Of a stretch of DNA of 64,000 nucleotides, positions 33,140 through 45,400 are shown piece after piece. The notes under the pieces are model-generated. The model searched no databases. It saw only the letters and a program-made list of their open reading frames with translations, and was not told the origin of the DNA. The position numbers and the translations under genes were made by a program. Each line of letters begins with the position of its first letter. Positions within the stretch are counted from its first letter, which is position 1. Source of the DNA: Eustoma russellianum (Eukaryota; Streptophyta; Magnoliopsida; Gentianales; Gentianaceae); NCBI GenBank assembly GCA_036186865.1, contig AP025040.1, forward strand, positions 12,091,736-12,155,735, read 5' to 3'.

Positions 33140-36010
33140 TTATTCGAAGAGTTGTGGATATTTCTCTCGCATTTGCTCCTCGAGCTCCCAAGTTGCCTCG
33201 CGCTCGGTGTGATTGGTCCACTGCACTTTGACATAAGGGATGACTCGGTGTCTCAACACTTGGTCCTTGCGATCCACTATCCTGATAGGAGTCTCCTCAT
33301 ATGTAATGTCCGGTCGGATCCTTAACGGTGGCGCATCTAGAACATGACTTGGGTCCGGAACATATTTCCTCAGCTGAGAAACGTGAAATGTGCTGTGAAC
33401 CTGAGCCAAGGCAGGGGGTAATGCTAATCGGTAGGCCAGCGTACCAACCCTCTCGAGTATCTCATAAGGACCGATGTAGCGAGGCTTCAGTTTACCCTTT
33501 ATTCCGAATCGTGAAACCCCCTTCGTAGGTGACACTCTCAAGTAAACCTTCTCGCCTACGTCAAATTCGAGTGGACGTCGTTTCGAATCGGCCCAACTCT
33601 TGCTTCTGTCTTGAGCAACCTTTAGTCTATCTCGTATCAACTTTACTTTCTCTCTAGTTTGCTCAACCAATTCAGGGCCGGTAATAACACGCTCACCGAC
33701 CTCATCCCAATAAACAGGGGACCTGCACTTACGTCCATAGAGCGCCTCAAAGGGTGCCATGCCGATGGCACTGTGGTGACTGTTATTGTAAGAGAACTCA
33801 ATTAGCTTGATCATACCGTCCCAGTTCCCCTTGAAGTCCAATGCGCACGCTCTCAACATGTCCTCTAATGTCTGAATGGTCCTTTCAGACTGCCCGTCTG
33901 TCTGTGGATGGAAAGCGGTACTCAGTCGCAGCTCTGTCCCCAACCTTTTTTGACAAGCTGACCAGAAGCGAGAGGTGAACTTCGAGTCACGGTCTGAGAC
34001 GATACTGACTGGGACTCCATGTAGGCTAACCACATCATCAATATATAGCGTCACCAGTCTTTCCACGGTCACACTACTAGGCACGGGTAGGAAATGAGCA
34101 GTCTTCGTCAATCGATCAACAATCACCCAGATCATGTCGTTACCATTTCTGGTTTTAGGAAGTCCTGCTACAAAGTCCATCGTCACATGCTCCCACTTCC
34201 ACTCCGGTATTTCTAACGGTAACATCAAACCTCCCGGCCTCTGATGCTCTGCCTTAACCTGCTGACAAACGAGGCATCTTTCAATGAACTCAGCAATGTG
34301 TCTTTTCATCCCACTCCACCAGTAGTGTTTCTTTAGATCATTATACATCTTCGTAGCACCGGGGTGAATCGACAACTTCGAATTGTGTGCCTCCTTCAGC
34401 AATTCCCTCCTTAGCTCCTCATCATCAGGCACGCACAACCTTCCTTGGTACCAAATACTGCCATCGTCATGTATTTGGAAGCCCTCAATTAGGTTAGTCA
34501 ACATCCTATCGCGGACATCACTAAGCGTCACGTCCTCCTTTTGCGCCTCTTTGATTCGCTCCACCAGAGATGGTGTAATGACCAAGGCCGCCAGAACGTT
34601 AGCAGTGGAATCAACAATGTCGAGATCAAACTCCGCCATTTCTTTCTCTAGGGGTGTCTGTCTGGCGTGATTAGACTTTCTACTCAAGGCATCAGCAACT
34701 CGGTTTGCCTTCCCCGGATGATAACTAATTGTTAAGTCGTAGTCCTTCAGTAGCTCAAGCCATCTCCTTTGGCGCATATTCAGTTCCTTCTGTGTGAATA
34801 AATATTTCAAGCTCTTATGATCGGTAAAGACCTCGCACTTCACACCATATAAGTAATGACGCCAAATCTTTAGCGCAAACACTACCGCTGCTAACTCCAG
34901 ATCATGGGTCGGGTAATTTTGCTCATATTGCTTCAACTGTCTCGATGCGTATGCGATAACCCTACCTCCTTGCATTAACACGCATCCTAGCCCATTCTTC
35001 GAGGCGTCGCTGTATATGACAAATCCTTCAGTACCGGAGGGTTGCGCCAACACTGGTGCAGTCGTCAATTTCTGCTTCAACTCTGCAAAGCTTTTCTCAC
35101 ACTCGGAGGTCCATACAAACTTAGTCTTTTTCTGAGTCAGTCGACTCAGTGGTGCTGCAGTCCTCGAAAATCCCTCCACAAATTTGCGATAATAACCGGC
35201 AAGGCCAAGAAAGCTGCGTACCTCAGTGACGTTAGTAGGTCGTGGCCATTCTGTGATCGCCTCTATCTTCTTTGGGTCAACCGAAATACCTTCTTCAGAG
35301 ATTACGTGACCCAAGAAGGTCACACTCTTCAACCAGAATTCGCACTTACTGAACTTAGCGTACAACTTCTTCTTTCTGAGAGTCTCTAATACCTCATGCA
35401 AGTGTTCAGCATGAGTCTCCTCATTAGGCGAGTACACCAAGATGTCATCGATGAACACCACCACAAAATGGTCCAGCTGCTCCCTGAATACTGTGTTCAT
35501 CAGATCCATGAAAGCCGCAGGTGCATTCGTCAGTCCAAAGGGCATTACAAGAAACTCGTAGTGCCCATATCGAGTGCGGAACGCAGTCTTTGCTATATCT
35601 TCTGCTTTAATCCTTAGCTGATGGTACCCTGATCGTAGGTCAATCTTCGAGAATACCCTGGCACCCTTCAATTGATCAAATAGGTCGTCGATCCTCGGTA
35701 GTGGGTATTTGTTCTTTATCGTGATCTTATTCAGCTCACGATAATCGATACATAGCCTCATAGTACCGTCTTTCTTCTTCACAAACAATACTGGTGCTCC
35801 CCAGGGCGAAACACTAGGCCTGATAAATTTCCTGTCTAGTAGCTCCTGCAATTGTTCTTTGAGTTCTTTTAACTCTACTGGTGCCATCCTATACGGTGCC
35901 TTCGAAATCGGCTCGGCTCCAGGCACGAGATCGATCTCGAATTGCACTTCCTTGCTTGGTGGTAAACCTGGTAGCTCGTCAGGGAAGACATCCTTAAATT
36001 CTCGTACCAC
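33140..36010 (-). CDS. Gypsy pol: reverse transcriptase, RNase H, integrase, chromodomain-like end (956 residues, open)
   Basis: One uninterrupted frame. Residues about 30-235 are the reverse transcriptase with the catalytic FIDD at 186-189. RNase H covers about 325-450, with Asp335 in YSDAS and TDHKS near 396. The integrase zinc domain has His542, His549, Cys579 and Cys582; the catalytic triad fits Asp612, Asp673 and Glu709. The C terminus (about 895-956) has the VKVQW and EATWE blocks of the degenerate chromodomain found in Del/Tekay elements. The first residue here is a GTG valine; the frame continues a few codons upstream to a stop near 36035, so the true polyprotein start is lost. No protease domain precedes the RT, although one would be expected. 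Confidence 0.95.
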   Translation of the reverse strand: MVREFKDVFPDELPGLPPSKEVQFEIDLVPGAEPISKAPYRMAPVELKELKEQLQELLDRKFIRPSVSPWGAPVLFVKKKDGTMRLCIDYRELNKITIKNKYPLPRIDDLFDQLKGARVFSKIDLRSGYHQLRIKAEDIAKTAFRTRYGHYEFLVMPFGLTNAPAAFMDLMNTVFREQLDHFVVVFIDDILVYSPNEETHAEHLHEVLETLRKKKLYAKFSKCEFWLKSVTFLGHVISEEGISVDPKKIEAITEWPRPTNVTEVRSFLGLAGYYRKFVEGFSRTAAPLSRLTQKKTKFVWTSECEKSFAELKQKLTTAPVLAQPSGTEGFVIYSDASKNGLGCVLMQGGRVIAYASRQLKQYEQNYPTHDLELAAVVFALKIWRHYLYGVKCEVFTDHKSLKYLFTQKELNMRQRRWLELLKDYDLTISYHPGKANRVADALSRKSNHARQTPLEKEMAEFDLDIVDSTANVLAALVITPSLVERIKEAQKEDVTLSDVRDRMLTNLIEGFQIHDDGSIWYQGRLCVPDDEELRRELLKEAHNSKLSIHPGATKMYNDLKKHYWWSGMKRHIAEFIERCLVCQQVKAEHQRPGGLMLPLEIPEWKWEHVTMDFVAGLPKTRNGNDMIWVIVDRLTKTAHFLPVPSSVTVERLVTLYIDDVVSLHGVPVSIVSDRDSKFTSRFWSACQKRLGTELRLSTAFHPQTDGQSERTIQTLEDMLRACALDFKGNWDGMIKLIEFSYNNSHHSAIGMAPFEALYGRKCRSPVYWDEVGERVITGPELVEQTREKVKLIRDRLKVAQDRSKSWADSKRRPLEFDVGEKVYLRVSPTKGVSRFGIKGKLKPRYIGPYEILERVGTLAYRLALPPALAQVHSTFHVSQLRKYVPDPSHVLDAPPLRIRPDITYEETPIRIVDRKDQVLRHRVIPYVKVQWTNHTEREATWELEEQMREKYPQLFE

Positions 36011-36039
36011 CGAAATGTCCTCTCCTTTGCTTTATGCTG

Positions 36040-37104
36040 CTTCTGACCCTGTGGTGGAGGGGCTTGTGCCGGTGTAAGGCACTGTCTAGCTTAATGTCCC
36101 TGTTTGCCATAGTTGCAGCAAACCTTTTGAGCTCTCTAGCACTAACTTGTGTGCAAACAACACACTGTGTACATACTGGAGGTGGTGGTACAACTGCCCT
36201 GAGTGGCTGTGCCGCTGTCGCTGCGGAACCCTCAATCATCAATGGTCGAGACGCTGATCCCTATCCCTACTGTGGTGATCTGAAAGATTTCCCGGTCAGA
36301 TGGCAGCATGAGATCTTTAACCATCTCTCCTATCTCCTAGGACGGAACTCCTCTCGCGGTCTCTTAGCCCTGTCGACCGCTCCAACCCTCTTGAGATCAC
36401 CCTCAACCTCAAGACACACTTCCAGCAACTCTTCAAAAGTGGAGGCTGATTGCAGATGATCAATGACTGAAGGCGAGAGCTCAAGCTGGTCTTGAACTCC
36501 AGCATCTTCGCTTTCTCGTTATCCATGATGACGGGCATGTAACTCGCAAGTGCATGGAACCTCTCAAACTACTGGTTCCCAGTCATGGACCCCTACGTCA
36601 GAAGCTGAAACACCATCATCCTCCTCTAAATGACACTTTTAGGAACATAGTGCTTTTGGTACTCCTCCCTGAACCAGGTCCATATCGGTGATGGAGTCAA
36701 TCTGCGTGTCATGCCCTGCACCATTGCTCGGCATTACCCTCGGAGAATGGTACAACCGCATCAACCTTCAGGCCATCCGTAACTTGCATCAATCTCAACT
36801 GCTCAGACACATTCTTGAGCCAGATCTCTGCTCCTCTGGTCGTGTGGTACCTCTGAACATAGGTACCCGGCAGTTCTGCATCTCCCGGTAGAAAAATCGA
36901 AGCCCCCTGGGGTGGTGGTGCTGGAGGTGGCTGCTGCTGCTGCTGTTGCTGCTGTAGGTGAGCCATCTGTATCTGCTGCTGGGCTATCAATGCAGTCAGC
37001 CTGGCCAGGGTATCTACAAGGACCTAAGGAATGGTCCCCTGACCCTGCTGATCATCGCCATTGTGTCCTCCGTTTCCAGCTGGCGGCTCGCGTCGTGGAG
37101 GCAT
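36040..37104 (-). pseudogene. Gypsy gag remnant, broken by stops and frameshifts
   Basis: The minus strand ATG at 37102-37104 opens a gag-like frame that meets TAG after 26 codons (37024-37026). The same frame then continues through a glutamine-proline-rich stretch and a capsid-type block (WLKNVSEQLRLMQVTDG) before further stops near 36709. Other gag pieces are out of frame near 36317-36538, and a degenerate zinc-knuckle region lies near 36090-36200. Less than about 150 bases separate that region from RT, so the protease segment is deleted. Confidence 0.85.
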
Positions 37105-37362
37105 TATCCGGATTTGAGTTCATGAAACGAATACAGATTTGTCGATAATAAGTTGAAAGGTGGAACGCGGATAAATTGATAATTAGACAAGAAAAGCTCA
37201 CCATCGGCACACACCTCCCATAACCCGATCATAACTTAGGTCTAAAATCATCTCTTAAGTCTACTTTGTTTATTAGGGGTAAAATCGTCATTTTACAAAA
37301 GATCGTAACTTACGTCTAGTGATCTAGTTAATCCTGTGTTTCCGAGGCGGATCTGAAGCCTC

Positions 37363-37377
37363 GGCTCTGATACCACC
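37363..37377 (-). other. Primer-binding site of the young gypsy element
   Basis: On the minus strand TGGTATCAGAGCC follows the end of the 5' LTR after two bases. It is complementary to initiator methionine tRNA and fixes the element's orientation. Confidence 0.93.
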
Positions 37378-39812
37378 TGTAGCGCCCCGCTCCCGAGCCC
37401 TAGCCTCGGGAACAGTGCACCCGCCGTACCTCACTAAGGAGAATACAAAGCGTCAAATCAATCTCTTACTTGTCAAAATGACGTAGAAATTTTTTTCGCG
37501 GAAACGTAAACCTTAACATATATTAAACTCCAATAATCGTCATTACATTGCTAAATAAAACTCTGGAAATAAAATAGTAAAGTAGTGTGTGGAAATCCTC
37601 AAAATATAAATAAGAACAAAATAGCTGCAGCGTCCCCTCATATCCTAGCCGCAGCTCTCAACCAGCCCATTCTGCTATGTCCGCCCCGTCCTCAATGAAG
37701 ATATGCTCATAGTCCTCATCCGGCTCACCTGGGAAGTAGGGGTGAGTGACAGAAATCACCCAGTAGATGCCCGCCTCAAACAAATACAAAACGTACATAC
37801 CGAAATGATATAGCCACATAGCACATAAACATGATATCACACATAACACATAAATATAAGATAACATGCATAAGATAAAGTAAATGCGGTAAGTAAAGCA
37901 CTCCACATAAAAATGCGCAAGTACGTGATGCATGCTCAAATAACGTGTCACACGCAACAAGAATCATGTCATGCAATATGCCCTAGACCTATATGCAATG
38001 CATGATCCCGGGATTGACTGGATGCCTGTAGCCCGTGCACTACAATCCACCCTTGTGGATGCCCGTGGCCCGTGCACCACGATCCACCCCAACCGATGCC
38101 CGTGGCCCGTGCACCACGATCCACCGTAACCAAGTATCCATGGCCCGTACACCATGATCCATCTTAATCACATACTCATGGCCCGTACACCATGGTCCAT
38201 CATAATCACATACTCATGGCCCGTACACCATGGTCCTCTTCACTCGAGCGTCTGAGACCCGTGCATCTCAGCCCACTCCCAATGCAATGCACGTGCCATG
38301 AATGCAACAACAAAATCGCCTGGGGCCCGTACGCCCATCCTCACCAACTCCGGCACTCAACACTAGTCGTCTGGGGCCCGTACGCCCATCCTCACCAACT
38401 CCGGCACTCAATATTTAGCTTCATAAAATTTACAAATATTGGAAAGTGGTTATTTAGCATTCCTTTTATTTTTCCTTAGCTTGTGCTAATTTTCTAGAAT
38501 TTTCTACTAATTTTTCCTTATTTATCTCTATTTATTATTAATTATTTTAATTACTTACATTTATCAAAATTCAGAAATTAAGTGGAAATAATTTTATTTT
38601 AACCTTTTATATTTTCTGGAATTTATTTAAAATTTTTTGATAATTAAATATATTTTTCTGGAATTTTAAACTAATTTTAATTAATTATTTATTATTTATT
38701 CATTTCAGAAATTAATTTCAGATTTTTTTTTTTTTTTAATTTTCGGTCAGGGCCGGCCTGCTGCCTGGTCCGGTCCGCTGGCCATCCGGTCCGGTCCGGC
38801 AGCCTGGCCGGTCCAACAGTATTTTCTTCTCTTTTTTTTTTTTTATTTTTTTTTTCTATTTCCTTCTAACCTCCATAAAATCTTCGTTTTAACTCCGATT
38901 GACCTCAAACCAGTTGCGTTGGACTCGTTATAACGAGACGCAAGTTTTGAAGGTGGACACGTCATCACGTGTCCGGACGCGCCGTCAGGGGCCGCGCGTG
39001 GGCCCCACGCGCCACACCCCTGAAACACGTCCGTCAGACCCGTTTTTTTTCGATTTTCAACCAATCCTAACCTATTCCGGACTAGATGAAGTTATTCTAA
39101 GGCCAAAACGAAATTTTTAAACCTCCTAAGTATGTAAATCCCTAATCTTTTGAGTTGTTTCAAGAGTATTTCTCACCCTAATCCAATCATACCATCAAAT
39201 TCACATTCATACACATACGTAGCAGCAAGTAAACAGTTACCTCATGCTTTTCAATTATAAACAAATACACGTCTATAATATAAACAATTAAAACAAGTAA
39301 ATCACATAAAATATATCATCAAAGCATGCTTGGATCGTACCCGTTTGAGGGGGGGAAGAGGCACCTACCTCGATTGACGATAACACAAATAAATCCGACG
39401 GAGTAAAACTCGGGTTCGGAGCCTCGCCTCCCTTCTTCTTCTCTCTTTTCTCTCTTCTCTTTCTCTCTTCTCTTTTTTTTTTTTCCTCTGCCGTATGTTT
39501 TTTTCTTTTTTTTTTTGTGCGTGTGTGTGTGTGCTATGCGTGTATACGTATATATGGTGGGGGAGTTAGGGTAGGTTTATTTGGTTTTCCCATTTGGTTT
39601 TGGTTTAGGTTTCCTAATGTGATTCTAACACTATTAGTTTATAATTATCTTATTATCATCATCACCTTTTCATTATTATCATTATTATTATTATCTTATT
39701 TGGTAACATTTATGTATATATATCTACTATATATATACATATATATCTATATCTATATATATATATATATCTATATATATAATATACATATATATATTTT
39801 TCGGCCATAACA
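37378..39812 (-). repeat. 5' LTR of the young gypsy element
   Basis: A 2435-bp LTR with the same TGTTATGG...GGCGCTACA ends (minus strand) and internal minisatellites as its partner at 30662-33093. It supplies the bases missing from the gap there. Confidence 0.96.
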
Positions 39813-41865
39813 GTCACACACTTTGTACTGCAGGCCTTCAGAACCAAACATTTCCCAGCCTGACACAATGAAACTTTGATAACTCTAATACCCAAGACTA
39901 AACATCCAGAGGATCTTAGCCAATTTCAGCCTATCACGTTGACAAATGTGGTACCCAAAATCATTTCAAAAGTGATTTCTAACCGACTCAAATTGGTAAT
40001 ACCGCATCTTGTATCCCCGACGCAGGGTGCGTTCACCCCGGGAAGAAGTACCTCAGAGAACATTATCATTGCGCAGGAATTAATCCATACAATGTGAAGC
40101 AAAACTGGTAAAAAAGGGACCATTGCAGTGAAGATTGATCTGGAGAAAGCTTATGATAAAGTAAACTGGCAATTTCTGGAAAGAGTAGTAGTGGCAGTTG
40201 GCTTTGGAGCGGACCTGGTGGAAATCATTATGTTCATAGTGATTTCGACAAGGTTGTCGGTTATATGGAATGGTGAACGCCTGAAACATTTTAAACCCAC
40301 TTGCGGCATTCGGCAGGACGACCCACTAGCTCCATATCTGTTTCTTCGTTGTATGGAAGTATTGAGCCAAGAAATTCAGCAGGCAGTGAGTCAAAAGCAA
40401 TGGATTCCAGCAAAGACATACAGATTAGGACTGGGTGTGTCGCATATATTTTTTGCTGACGATCTCATCCTGTTTGGCGAAGCATCTGAGAAACAGGCCG
40501 CCATGATGGGCAACATCCTTTCCCCCAACTTCTCCAAATCGTAATTTTTCACCTCCAAAAATACTCATTTTAGCATTATATCAGCACTGAGTAATAGTCT
40601 TAATATGCAGCCTACTGACAACTTGAGTAGATACTTGGGCATGCCAGTCCTACACAGTCGGATCACATTAAGAACATATGCATTCTTGGTTGAGAAAGTT
40701 AGGACTAAATTGTTCGCATGGAAGGCCAAACTGTTATCACAGGCAGCACGCAGTATACTAATTAAATCAGTGCTTACAGCCCTCCCTTCATATGTCATGC
40801 AAACATCAAGGATTCTTGTAACGGCGCTATACGAGGTACAAAGACACATCCGTTTGTTCTTCTGGAACGAATTTGACGGCACAAAACATCTTCACTTCCT
40901 ACCATGGCACGTCATATGCCAACCAAAAGACTGTGAGGGGCTTGGTATTAGGAATTTGAAACAGATGAACATTGCATTCCTTATGAAAATATGCTGGATA
41001 ATGTTGACAGCTCGCGACCGGTTATGGGTCAAGATCCTGTGGGCAAAATACGACTCACCACTAAATGAAAGCTCAAGGCAAAACTCATCATTTATATGTG
41101 GAGCATTTGCAGTTGCGTGCCCGAGTTGAAGGAGGGGCTGGACATGCTGAGCCAACAAGAATATACTGCAGCTGAATGCCCGCGATGGACTCCCAATTCA
41201 TCAGGTAGATTCCGTGTTGCTAGCGCTTATACAGTACAAACATCGAAGACAAAATCTTTGGAATATCAAGTTTGGCATTATATATGGAAACTAAAAGGCC
41301 CTGGTAGACTGAATTTCTTTTTGTGGCGGCTGAGACATGATGATTTATCTACGATATATTTTCTCCACAAGAGATACATCAACACTACTTCATCTTGCGA
41401 ATTATGCGGACAGCCTGGTGTGGAGGTTCTACACGAGCTACAAGACTACGTTTGGGCGACCAAGATTTGGAAACAATTGGTACAGCATAGGAACTGGTTC
41501 GTCTTCTTCAACAGTCTCAACCGAAAAAATTGGGTGGACTTGAATCTTACAAGAAATTTGGGAGATCAAACAAGTCTAGTAAGATGGGACTATCTATTCC
41601 AAGAAACATCTTACAGTATCTGGTTTTGGCATAACTGGTGCCTTAATTACAAGGATACAAAACGTGCACCTCCCTGGACTTGGACTTTTGCTGCGGAAAT
41701 CATGAGGCGTGTTAAATTAAAGCAAGAAGCTTATAGTATCAATACAATAGAATATTCTGTACTTTACTAGTTAGAGTTTATATTATGTCCATAATCTGAT
41801 ATATTTGGTTATCATTTCATAGTAATGAAAATCTGATCCTATTTTCCCCAAAAGGAGTGTTCTCC
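39813..41865 (+). pseudogene. L1 LINE ORF2, right part (RT to C-terminal zinc region)
   Basis: The RT resumes directly after the gypsy element. Frames around 39876-40097 and 40128-40544 carry the TLIPK-like block, then FTPGRS, then DLEKAYDKVNW and the catalytic FADD near 40455. Further frames (40605-41129 and 41096-41770) hold the thumb and the zf-RVT region with a CxxC motif (CELCGQ). Many stops and frameshifts are present. The TSD copy GTCAC occupies 39813-39817. No poly-A tail is visible, so the right end is approximate. Confidence 0.88.
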
Positions 41866-41870
41866 ACCCC

Positions 41871-42045
41871 TAAGGGTGTTAAAGCAAACCGAATAGTGTT
41901 TTCGAGCCAAATTCGAACAAATTTTGAAATTCGTTACAGCAAACGAGCCTCGCCGAACAGTTTGTTTAGCTAAATGAATCCAAATTCAAAAACATATTGC
42001 TCGGCTTGGATTGGCTTGGCTCGGGTCGGTTTGTTAACACACCTA
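41871..42045. mobile_element. hAT-like MITE, 175 bp
   Basis: Starts TAAGGGTGTTAAAGCAAACC and ends GGTTTGTTAACACACCTA. The ends are inverted repeats with a few mismatches. Flanks TCCACCCC and TCTATCCC agree at six of eight bases, fitting an old 8-bp hAT duplication. It has no coding capacity and lies 3' of CENP-C. Confidence 0.7.
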
Positions 42046-42402
42046 TCTATCCCCACCTGGGGCCTATAACCAGAACAATAACAAAACGAGTCAGAATGCA
42101 TACACGGCGGCAACTATGAAATGGAAATTAAACAGTTCAAGTCAGCATTTTCACATTTAGTATTTGGAAAGAGAAATCTCCATGGGTTTTAGGTGTAGAA
42201 TAACACATCTCATAATCCAAAGTATAGGACAATGTAACACATTTCGAGTTGTTATAGGGTGAAGTACTTTTCCAAAGGCACGACAAACTATGTGAGATCA
42301 CAAGTTACAAACATCAAGGTCCTAATGCACGCGTTGGAAAATCGGTGGATTCAGACAGAAAGTCAGAAAACATACATGCCATCACCACATTGAATCACCC
42401 AC
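42046..42402 (-). other. Probable 3' flank and 3' UTR of CENP-C
   Basis: Downstream of the CENP-C stop on the minus strand. No other gene was seen. The exact polyadenylation site cannot be set from the sequence. Confidence 0.5.
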
Positions 42403-45400
42403 TCAATGCGCAGCTGCCAGTTCAAGAAGCTCTTTGTATTCGTCAGATACAAAAGGCTTCACTTTCAGTTTTCCGCCACCCTTTGCAGGAGATATGTATT
42501 TCAGCCCTACCAGTTTCACGCCTGCATTGAGGCAAAGTTCGGTGAGCAATCTCCTTTTGAAATCGTGTCAGATTAAATAGGAAAAAAAGAATAAGCTCGT
42601 GGATTTTTCAAGCATATTAACCCCTTAATTAAACCACATACAGTGTGACAGATTAAAAATCCAGGTGCATGAACAGCTAGCTCAAAAGTAAAATGACAGG
42701 GAAGTGGTCACATCTTTGTTCAAGTGCCTTGTTTCCATCATCAAATATCAAGAATGCAAGATTAGAAGGAAAAAAAATTATTTATAGGATGAAACTCACT
42801 GTCATTCACACGTCCATATAGCAACCTCTCGCCTTTCCAATATTCCAAAGGTCTTGTTTTGATTCTTGTGCTTCTTCTCACCCCGGTCTCAGTTGAGGTA
42901 CCCGCAGCTAGAACCAGTTATTTGTAGGTGAGTTGCATACATGTATAGTAAACTAAATTAACAATGGAAAATGACTAAGATTGGATAATGTAATAAAACC
43001 TGCAAGACTTGGACGAAGGGGATGTGCTTTGCTTTCGCGTCGTCCGATGCGAGGATTTTTTGTCTTCAAATGCTGGTTCTGTAATAAGGATTTCTGTTTC
43101 TTGCACCATACCAAGAGAGAGAGTGTGCAATAAATTTATAAATGATACATAATGTCATCCACAGTATACACCATACACCAATACAAGACAACAAAAACCT
43201 TTTACACGGAAATATGCCACAGGATCTCTATACCTGACTGTCTTTTTTTTTTTTTTTCTGTAAGTACTCTTCACCTGACTGTCTCATACTCTAAACCAGT
43301 AAATGGTTCTTAAACCAGGCATCACGTGTAATAGTTGAGGTAGCAACAGAAGATAAATATGGAGTGAGATCAACCTGTAAATTTTGTTCTGCATTGATCT
43401 CTCCTGTAGATGATGCCACATCCCTGTGATTTTCTTCAGCAGCAAACTCTGTCACCTCGTCTGTAGCAGGAACAGAAAATGAAACATAGTCTTAGGAAAA
43501 GAATTATCAAGTCATATCAATAAATTTACATATCTGAGCAAGGGAAAGGGGCAAGGAAGATGAAATTTAAACTAAGGATACTGCAAAACTCAAAAAAGGG
43601 CAGCCAGATTTGAAAAAACACATTCCTGTAAAAGTCCGACAAAGTAATCTGCAATTGTCTCACCCAGAAAAATTTATCTGTACCTCAGTCTAATATACAC
43701 ACATGGAAAAGTAGCATTTCATCATTTCTCCACAGCATTATCTGAACTTTGTTTGGAACTGTTATTTTTCCAAAGATTAGGCCCCCGGATGTAATCAGCA
43801 CAGCGCCTAACTATGGGACGGGAAACCATCTAAGACTATGGATCAACAACCGCAAAAGAGTAAGGATGAGGATACCATATAGATGTTCACTTTCTCGGCT
43901 GAATTTGGGAAGGCCACTAGGACCAAATGAACTAGTTGACAGTGTAACAGCTAAACAGACAAAAATATTTGAACATGCCTTATTGAAAATAATCTTATTG
44001 AAACAGACAGAAAAGCTATTGAAAGACATCTTCTAGTTCTTATGACCCAAGTTACCTCTGACACATATTTCATTTTTCATTAACAGAGTTTCAACAAAAG
44101 TTCTACAAACGGACAATTTTTAACTCTGTAAGGCTCATAAATAGATAAATATAGGCGCACACAATTAATCAAGAACCACAAGAGCCTATCTAACAGGCAG
44201 AGTCAGCTATATGGACAACCATTATGCTCGATCAAAATGCAGTATTCATTGTTCAGTCAAATTCCAAATACTTAAAGCAGAAACTGTAGAGCAGAGTTAA
44301 TTAGTAATTGTTAGAGAAATAATTAACCTCCAACAGCTATATGCCCTTTCATCCATTAGCATTCAATAAAAGAACAAAAATGAAGCAAAGCAGCAACAGA
44401 AGTGCAGAGCCTTACTAGCCAGAGTCTGACTTCCATTTGATGTCCCATTCGATGTGTTCAAATTGGCGGATTCCTGAATTATGGTAACTTGATGATCACG
44501 AAAACTTTCCTTTGAATGTGTTTCTTCTAACTGCATGCCATTTCAATTAATCCAGGATCTATAAGTTTTATCTTTTTGAAAATTGGTAGCAAATTATTTA
44601 TTGAAGAAAGGTGAGAATATTACGTCCCCTCGCACCTGAATGGACTGATTCATATCTGAGCTATTACCAGACTTCGCCTCATTAGTTGGAAATGTCTCAC
44701 CGGATACAAGAGAAACTGTAGGCCCATCTCCAATCTGAGATAATAAAGACAATCAATATAAAGGATTTTGCGACCTAAAAGAATTAAAGAGAAATCCACT
44801 TAGAGAAGTACATTATCCATATGCTTGTCTGAATCATTTTTCACAGTATCATCCTCTTCAACTGCAGATGGATCACAAGTCTTCCCAACCAAATCAATGT
44901 CACTATGCTGTTCCAACATGTCACATTGAGATCTGTTTGGACTAACATTTGCATCTGTGACTAGTTGGTCAATATTCTTATCTGCAGGACTATTATTCAA
45001 GCCAAGAAATCTTATTCCACCAATGTCTACATCAGAAACTTGAGGTCTACAAGTACCATCTTCCATATCTGCCCTAGGCTTGCCAGACATGTATGGCTCA
45101 TTCAGAACAGCAACTTGACGGGAGTCCTCATCAATGTCTGTGTTCAAGTAAGAACTTCTCGGTTCCAACACATCAGGAGGTGAGAATGGATCATTCTGTG
45201 TACCTGACTGCAAATTACGCTTTTTCAAAAGAGATATTGAAGCAAACGGGCTCCTTGGTGGGGTTGGTGAGGCTTTAAAATTTAATGGAGCTTCTATCCC
45301 CTCTGTAAGCTTTTTTGGTGTTACTCCACTCATCTCTTTTGCAATATTAAAAATGTTTGAAAAGGCCTTCCTTGCCCTAGGCAATTTTTCTCCCAGAGCT

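Larger units (their letters stand above)
30662..39812 (-). mobile_element. Young Ty3-gypsy chromovirus-type element, 9151 bp, gag-broken and protease-less
   Basis: The element is flanked by GTCAC duplications. Its two LTRs (30662-33093 and 37378-39812) are almost identical, differing in homopolymer and TA-repeat lengths as far as I can see. On the minus strand the order is 5' LTR, primer site, broken gag, RT-RNaseH-integrase, polypurine tract, 3' LTR. Long LTRs and a C-terminal chromodomain-like end fit the Del/Tekay chromovirus group; the lineage is inferred. It inserted into the L1 element, whose reading resumes on both sides. The protease region is missing, so it cannot be autonomous. Confidence 0.96.

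Noticed and set aside
43749..44036. 95-residue open frame, plus strand
   Set aside because: Lies within the intron between CENP-C exons 8 and 9, on the opposite strand, with no recognised motif.
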